From positions 1 through 29,823 of IMG/VR virus record IMGVR_UViG_3300032291_001438: DNA of 29,823 bases. One strand, 5' to 3'. Positions 29,119 to 29,823 of this stretch are shown here, one piece after another. Under the pieces are notes generated by a model. It was given only the letters and a program-made list of their open reading frames with translations. It searched no databases and was not told the origin of the DNA. Source of the DNA: a virus. Every line of letters starts with the position of its first letter. Position 1 is the stretch's first letter. The position numbers and the translations under genes are program-made.

Positions 29119-29823
29119 ATGGCAACTAAACAAAAAATATACATACCAACTTATATCTCCAGCGTAACATATCAACCTGCTAGAGTTCAACCACGTATCC
29201 TATTTTACAACTCAACTAAAAATTGTGAAACATATTACATAGCATCAGGTTCATCAGTTCAAGCACAAGAATCATTTCCATATTTTGACAATTATAGTGG
29301 AATTAATACAACATCTGATTCATTATCACTTTTATTTAATAATGAGGATGCACCATATGGTGTAATTCCATCTCAATCTTTGTACACAACTTATTGGGAA
29401 AAGTATGTTGATTTATTATACAATCCTAGAACTCGTTTATTTAACGCATCAGCGATTATTCCATTAGCAAAGTACTTTGAGATGGAATTAAATGATATCG
29501 TTCAATGGAGAGGAAATACATACCATTTAAGGGCAATTAACGATTACAATCTAAGTACAGGTGAATGTAGTATTCAATTATTAGGACCTATATTGGAAGG
29601 TGCATTATTTCCAGAGGAGTTTGACCCAACTCCTCCTGCACCACCAGTTCCTCCTAGTCCTCCAGCTCCTCCTAGTCCACCATCGCCAACACCAACGCCT
29701 ACGCCTACGCCTACGCCTACGCCTACGCCTACACCTACGCCTACGCCAACACCAACGCCTACGCCAACACCAACGCCAACACCAACACCAACACCAACGC
29801 CAACACCAACACCAACACCAACG
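29119..29823 (+). CDS. 5' part of (Thr-Pro)-hinge tail fibre/baseplate protein, continues at position 1
   Basis: The ATG at 29119 lies six bases after the hub stop. Residues 1-172 form an N-terminal domain (MATKQKIYIPTYISSVTYQP; LYNPRTRLFNASAIIPLAKY; FEMELNDIVQWRGNTYHLRA; DYNLSTGECSIQLLGPIL) of the kind that closes Bacteroidota hub proteins (a beta domain with W-x-x-x-Y-x-L-xxI ... L-xxP). A Pro-rich linker (PPAPPVPPSPPAPPSPP) leads to Thr-Pro repeats from residue 191, running into the contig end with no stop. Continuing at base 1 gives (TP)26 in total, a C-terminal domain and a stop at 405 (328 aa). The overlap 29701-29823 repeats 1-123 and must be counted once. It may carry the receptor-binding domain on a stiff stalk. 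Confidence 0.8.
   Translation, partial: MATKQKIYIPTYISSVTYQPARVQPRILFYNSTKNCETYYIASGSSVQAQESFPYFDNYSGINTTSDSLSLLFNNEDAPYGVIPSQSLYTTYWEKYVDLLYNPRTRLFNASAIIPLAKYFEMELNDIVQWRGNTYHLRAINDYNLSTGECSIQLLGPILEGALFPEEFDPTPPAPPVPPSPPAPPSPPSPTPTPTPTPTPTPTPTPTPTPTPTPTPTPTPTPTPTPTPTPTPTPT
29701..29823. repeat. Right copy of 123-bp terminal direct repeat
   Basis: It is identical to bases 1-123. It begins exactly at a codon boundary of the gene at 29119 (582 bases from its ATG), so joining 29700 to 1 keeps the frame. The unique genome length would be 29,700 bases. Confidence 0.9.

Noticed and set aside
29701-29823. Biological terminal repeat used for packaging
   Set aside because: It lies within a coding repeat and not near the terminase or in a non-coding site; an assembly overlap of a circular map is simpler.

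Overview
The window looks like a complete genome of a small tailed phage (siphovirus-like) that infects a Bacteroidota bacterium. The first and last 123 bases are identical (1-123 and 29701-29823). One open reading frame runs off the right end and re-enters in frame at the left end, so the molecule is best read as a circular contig of about 29.7 kb. A Bacteroidota host is inferred from four things: strong AT richness, A/T-rich leaders with no clear Shine-Dalgarno sequences, promoters of the TTTG-N20-TAnnTTTG type, and protein families I know from Flavobacterium/Cellulophaga/Bacteroides phages.

Layout. 29119-405 (across the join): tail or baseplate fibre with a (Thr-Pro)26 hinge. 445-4824: small ORF, tape measure protein, XkdF-like head protease with a cysteine-rich tail, and a small unknown. 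4812-5711 (minus strand, the only minus-strand gene): a T4 gp55-like late sigma factor. 5794-6286: two small cysteine-motif proteins, then a terminator. 6462-11152: the probable early/middle region, with an AAA+ ATPase, a NUMOD1 protein, a DUF6291-type replication protein, small unknowns, a structured intergenic region with a terminator, an HNH endonuclease, a second sigma-like protein and a methyltransferase. 11234-13717: terminase small and large subunits, a small coiled-coil protein, and a tail assembly chaperone whose second half lies in the -1 frame behind a T10 run. 13774-20201: small Cys protein, a collagen-like fibre of 1271 aa, accessory virion proteins and a Gly-rich fibre. 20255-25768: scaffold, major capsid protein, tail tube, portal, head-tail connector and tail completion proteins. 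25824-29112: two large distal tail/baseplate proteins.

How it may work. Host-like promoters precede the sigma gene, the ATPase gene and the 8397 gene, and would serve early expression. A different element, WTGTTAAA followed by an A/T-rich triplet, recurs in ten intergenic positions. Eight of these sit 13-37 nt upstream of a virion, packaging or small gene. One lies on the minus strand, in the promoter of the gp55-like gene itself. I propose this element as the late promoter of a gp55-like sigma system. That is inference; the spacing at two sites (13 nt before ATG) does not fit a simple -10 box with a leader.

I recognise no integrase, repressor, DNA polymerase, holin, endolysin or tRNA gene. 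Apart from the stretches described below, intergenic DNA is short (under 240 bases).
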